7,465 nt of DNA from Solobacterium sp. Lineage in GTDB: Bacteria > Bacillota_I > Bacilli_A > Erysipelotrichales > Erysipelotrichaceae. Positions 5,026 through 7,465 of this stretch are shown one piece after another (the first letter of the stretch is position 1; each line of letters starts with the position of its first letter). The stretch covers positions 1 to 7,465 of the forward strand of contig JAEEHG010000108.1 in assembly GCA_016280695.1 (NCBI GenBank), written 5' to 3'. Made by a program: the position numbers and the translations under genes. The notes beneath the pieces are model-generated. The model saw only the letters and a program-made list of their open reading frames with translations, did not search any database and was not told where the DNA came from.

Positions 5026-6708
5026 TTACAGTCTGATGGCCTTTTCCGCTGTGCCGGCTTTTTCCGAAACAGCCTTGACCGTGATCCTGGTGTTCTTCTT
5101 GCCCTTGACGATCCAGGTGATCTTCTTCTTCGCCTTGGCGCTGGCACTTGTGCCGATGTTGCCGTAGAAGCAGGCCCCGGTCTTCGTGCGGCTGTAGCCG
5201 GAGAGGTGGCCGATATCTTCGCATTCCTTGCCGGACAGCAGTTCGCCGCCCTTGATACTGACCTTGATGGTCTTGGCCTTGCCCATCTTCACCGCTTCGT
5301 CTGACACATATGTCGGCAGGTAGCCGGTGTTGCCGATCATGGCGGTAATCCGGTACAGATCGTCGCCGATCTTTTCCTTCTTCACGTCATCGATCTGCAG
5401 ATTCGGCATCGACTTGGCAAAGCGGATCAGGAACCTGGTGGACTGTTCCATCAGATCCTTCAGGAACTTCTTCGGCGGGTTCTGATGTGTGAACTTGTAG
5501 TTGAAGCCGCCCAGTTCAACATTGCCGAAGTAGGGGTGCTTGTACTTCTTCCAGCCGACAAAGTCTTCCGGGGAGTTTTCCTTGACCCACTTCATGCAGG
5601 CATTGAACCGCTCGATGCTCTTGGCAGCCGGTTCCTTGGCACGCTGGTTCGCCACATACGGCACACCGGCCTTGTTGGCCAGATCCCAGTATTCGATCGT
5701 ATATGACATGATGCCTTCGGACTGATAGCACCAGTCATCGAACGCACCGGAATCATAGTTCAGCGGATCCGAGACGAATTCCTCGTACAGGTTCAGGACC
5801 TGGTAGCCCATTTCCTCCTTGCACATCTCGGCAATTGTCCGGAATGCCTTGATGTCATCCGGACAGGCCTGGGCCACCGGTTTCGTGCCCGGCGGATACA
5901 TGATCATCCCGCCGCTGGTGTGGTTGGTGGATACACCGCCGATATTCGGATGGGCAATGATCCAGTCTGCCAGGGCCTTGGTTTCCGGATTGGACAGCGG
6001 ATACTTGCCCGCGCCGGCCTGGCGGTTCTCCGGGAACCAGCCGTACGGGAAGTTCCGGTTGAAGTCCAGGGCCCAGGCATTCTTTTTGGTCTTGAGATTT
6101 TCATCACCCTCATATTCCTCAAAGATGCCTTCCGGATAAATGTCATAGAATTCACCGTCCCGGTCTCCCGGGTCTCTCGGCAGCATGCAGTCCTTGTTTT
6201 CCGGATCCTTCTTCCAGGCCCCGTACGGGGTCGGGATGCGCATCATGCGGATGACGCCGTCGCCGTCGAGATCCTCTTCCTTCACGCCGCCCTTGACTTC
6301 ATTGTGGACCTTGTTGACGGAACGGATCGTATACGGGGTGGTGAGCCAGGTTTCCGTGCCGTCCGGGGTAATCCGCGGGACAGCATAGATGGTCATGGTG
6401 TCGAGCAGTTTTGTGACTTCAGCATCTTTTCCATAGTTGGTGATCAGGTAATCCAGCATATGCATGGCCGCCATGGAGCCGGTGATCTCACCCGCATGGG
6501 TGTTGCCGTCCACGTGCCAGCCCGGCTTGCTCAGGGCATCACCGGTCTTCTTGTTCGTGACGGTTACACCATACTGGTTGCGGCCTTCCGCCGTGACGAC
6601 GTTAACCTCGAGGGTGACCAGGTCCGGATACTTTTCCGCAAAGTATTCCAGATTAGCCTTCAGCTCCTCGTAGTTGTAGTAGTGGTCATACTTGAACGTT
6701 GTTTTCAT
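5026..6708 (-). CDS. M14-family zinc metallocarboxypeptidase, apparently cytoplasmic
   Basis: A 560-residue metallopeptidase of the zinc carboxypeptidase (M14) family, expected to cleave single residues from peptide ends; the precise specificity is not visible. The catalytic domain (about 1-375) keeps the family marks: zinc ligands His71 and Glu74 in the H-x-x-E of NTHAGEI, substrate-binding Asn217-Arg218 in LDFNRNFPYGW, third zinc ligand His263 in TNHTSGGMIMYPPG, and catalytic Glu339 in SYTIEYWD. Between the first and third zinc ligands lies an insert with D-L-D-G-D-G (146-151), which resembles an EF-hand-like calcium loop. Residues about 440-560 form a separate beta-rich domain (RITAMIGNTGYLPTYVSDEA, then ITWIVKGKKNTRITVKAVS). 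There is no signal peptide or anchor, unlike many secreted M14 enzymes. It starts 12 bases after an amino acid ABC transporter ATPase gene, with AAAGGAG overlapping that gene's stop, so the two are co-transcribed. Peptide salvage feeding or following amino acid uptake is an inference. Confidence 0.92.
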   Translation of the reverse strand: MKTTFKYDHYYNYEELKANLEYFAEKYPDLVTLEVNVVTAEGRNQYGVTVTNKKTGDALSKPGWHVDGNTHAGEITGSMAAMHMLDYLITNYGKDAEVTKLLDTMTIYAVPRITPDGTETWLTTPYTIRSVNKVHNEVKGGVKEEDLDGDGVIRMMRIPTPYGAWKKDPENKDCMLPRDPGDRDGEFYDIYPEGIFEEYEGDENLKTKKNAWALDFNRNFPYGWFPENRQAGAGKYPLSNPETKALADWIIAHPNIGGVSTNHTSGGMIMYPPGTKPVAQACPDDIKAFRTIAEMCKEEMGYQVLNLYEEFVSDPLNYDSGAFDDWCYQSEGIMSYTIEYWDLANKAGVPYVANQRAKEPAAKSIERFNACMKWVKENSPEDFVGWKKYKHPYFGNVELGGFNYKFTHQNPPKKFLKDLMEQSTRFLIRFAKSMPNLQIDDVKKEKIGDDLYRITAMIGNTGYLPTYVSDEAVKMGKAKTIKVSIKGGELLSGKECEDIGHLSGYSRTKTGACFYGNIGTSASAKAKKKITWIVKGKKNTRITVKAVSEKAGTAEKAIRL

Positions 6709-6715
6709 AAGCGTT

Positions 6716-6722
6716 CTCCTTT
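6716..6722 (-). promoter_or_regulatory. Ribosome binding site of the peptidase overlapping the ATPase stop codon
   Basis: AAAGGAG on the minus strand lies 7 bases before the peptidase ATG, and its first two A are the last two bases of the TAA stop of the ABC ATPase gene (6721-6723). This fixes the peptidase start and indicates termination-reinitiation coupling between the two genes. Confidence 0.75.
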
Positions 6723-7465
6723 ACATCAGGACTTTGCTCAGGAATTCCTTTGTCCGCGCGTTCTGCGGATGATCGAAGATCTGCTCCGGGGTGCCTTCCT
6801 CCATGATGATGCCTTCATCAATGAACAGGATCCGGTCACTGATGGACTTGGCAAAGCCCATCTCATGGGTAACGATGACGCAGGTCATGTCCCGCTCGGC
6901 CAGGTCCCGGATGACATCCAGGACTTCCTTGACCATTTCCGGGTCAAGCGCCGAAGTCGGTTCATCGAACAGCATGACATCCGGATGCATCGCCAGGGCG
7001 CGGACAATCGCCAGTCTCTGCTTCTGGCCGCCGGACAGCTTGCGCGGGTATTCCTGCGCCTTGTCTTCCAGGCCGACCATCTTCAGCAGGTCCATCGCTT
7101 CCTTTTCGGCGTCTTCCTTCTTGATCTTCTTTTCCAGAATCGGCGTGATGGTAATGTTGTCCAGCACGTTCAGGTGCGGGAAGATGTTGAACAGCTGGAA
7201 GACCATGCCGATCTTCTGGCGGTGCTTGTCCAGGTCGGTATCCTTGGCGTTGAGTTCCTCGCCCTCGAAGATGACCTTGCCGCTGGTCGGCACCTCAAGC
7301 ATGTTCAGGCAGCGCAGGAAGGTACTCTTCCCGCCGCCGGACGCGCCGATGATGGATACGACTTCGCCCTTATAGATTTTTTCGTTGACACCCTTCAGTA
7401 CTTCCAGGTTTCCGAAGCTCTTATGCAGGTCGACGACCTCAATGAGCGGCTGTTTTTCTTTATCA
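6721..7465 (-). CDS. Polar amino acid ABC transporter ATP-binding protein (5' end outside the window)
   Basis: The frame is open to the window edge; 248 codons (247 sense codons and the stop) are visible, beginning [18 protein letters not shown], so only a few N-terminal residues can be missing from a family of about 240-250. An internal ATG at 7302 is not the start: using it would remove Walker A. Numbering visible residues, Walker A is G-A-S-G-G-G-K-S-T (40-48), then the Q-loop in [12 protein letters not shown], signature [17 protein letters not shown], Walker [14 protein letters not shown], and H-loop [23 protein letters not shown]. VFQxFNxFPHLxVLDNIT and the THEMGFA loop are typical of the GlnQ/HisP/ArtP group that drives uptake of amino acids such as glutamine, arginine or cystine. 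Which one is imported cannot be told. Walker A has Gly where Ser is more common (GPSGSGKST). Permease and binding-protein genes are expected to the right, outside the window. The M14 peptidase gene follows directly. Confidence 0.93.
   Translation of the reverse strand, partial: DKEKQPLIEVVDLHKSFGNLEVLKGVNEKIYKGEVVSIIGASGGGKSTFLRCLNMLEVPTSGKVIFEGEELNAKDTDLDKHRQKIGMVFQLFNIFPHLNVLDNITITPILEKKIKKEDAEKEAMDLLKMVGLEDKAQEYPRKLSGGQKQRLAIVRALAMHPDVMLFDEPTSALDPEMVKEVLDVIRDLAERDMTCVIVTHEMGFAKSISDRILFIDEGIIMEEGTPEQIFDHPQNARTKEFLSKVLM

Noticed and set aside
4909..5304. Plus-strand open frame across the terminator and the end of the peptidase gene
   Set aside because: It crosses a strong terminator palindrome and then runs antisense to the peptidase C-terminal domain, with no ribosome site at its start.
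6721..7302. Transporter ATPase as a short 193-residue protein starting at 7302
   Set aside because: The frame stays open to the window edge and the upstream part encodes the first strand and Walker A, so 7302 is an internal methionine.
6791..7375. 194-codon plus-strand open frame opposite the amino acid transporter ATPase
   Set aside because: The minus-strand frame has every ABC ATPase motif; the plus-strand product is Ser- and Arg-rich low-complexity sequence, as expected of an antisense shadow.
1..7465. CRISPR arrays, tRNA or rRNA genes, insertion sequences, riboswitches
   Set aside because: No regularly spaced repeats, cloverleaf sequence, transposase motif or terminal inverted repeats were seen, and the intergenic gaps are too short or lack conserved riboswitch features.

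Overview
The window looks like chromosomal DNA from a Bacillota (Firmicutes) bacterium. Supporting signs are AGGAGG-type ribosome binding sites before most genes, tightly overlapping genes, and an ECF sigma factor / membrane protein / ABC-2 transporter operon of the clostridial or Erysipelotrichia style. Base composition is fairly balanced, by eye a little over half G+C, with many CCGG-rich stretches. That is high for this phylum but known in gut Erysipelotrichia and some Clostridia. I cannot name a genus. No mobile element, tRNA, rRNA or CRISPR array was seen, and coding is dense.

Layout, left to right. (1) 79-1373, minus strand: a GNAT acetyltransferase followed by glutamate racemase (murI), joined by an ATGA stop/start overlap and ended by a hairpin at 54-74. 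(2) 1492-1779, plus strand: a short glutaredoxin-like CPYC protein, the only plus-strand gene, divergent from the GNAT gene. It converges on the next operon at a bidirectional terminator (1780-1804). (3) 1792-4840, minus strand: a four-gene operon in which each gene overlaps the next: ECF sigma factor, six-helix membrane protein of unknown function, ABC ATPase, ABC-2 type permease. (4) 4841-4985: a short non-coding stretch that probably carries the sigma operon promoter. (5) 4986-7465, minus strand: the ATPase of a polar amino acid ABC transporter (5' end just outside the window), then an M14 zinc carboxypeptidase-like metallopeptidase 12 bases downstream, ended by a perfect palindromic terminator.

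How the genes may work together. The sigma operon reads as a self-contained regulated transporter: the sigma factor would drive the operon, the membrane protein may hold or sense for it, and the ATPase and permease form the pump. Peptide antibiotic or envelope-stress defence is a reasonable guess, but the sequence does not show the substrate. The amino acid transporter ATPase and the apparently cytoplasmic M14 peptidase share a transcript, which suggests peptide trimming tied to amino acid supply. The murI gene supplies D-glutamate for peptidoglycan; its link to the acetyltransferase is translational coupling with no obvious functional logic. Nothing here is clearly a new system. The sigma/membrane protein/ABC operon and the transporter-peptidase pair are the most worthwhile leads.
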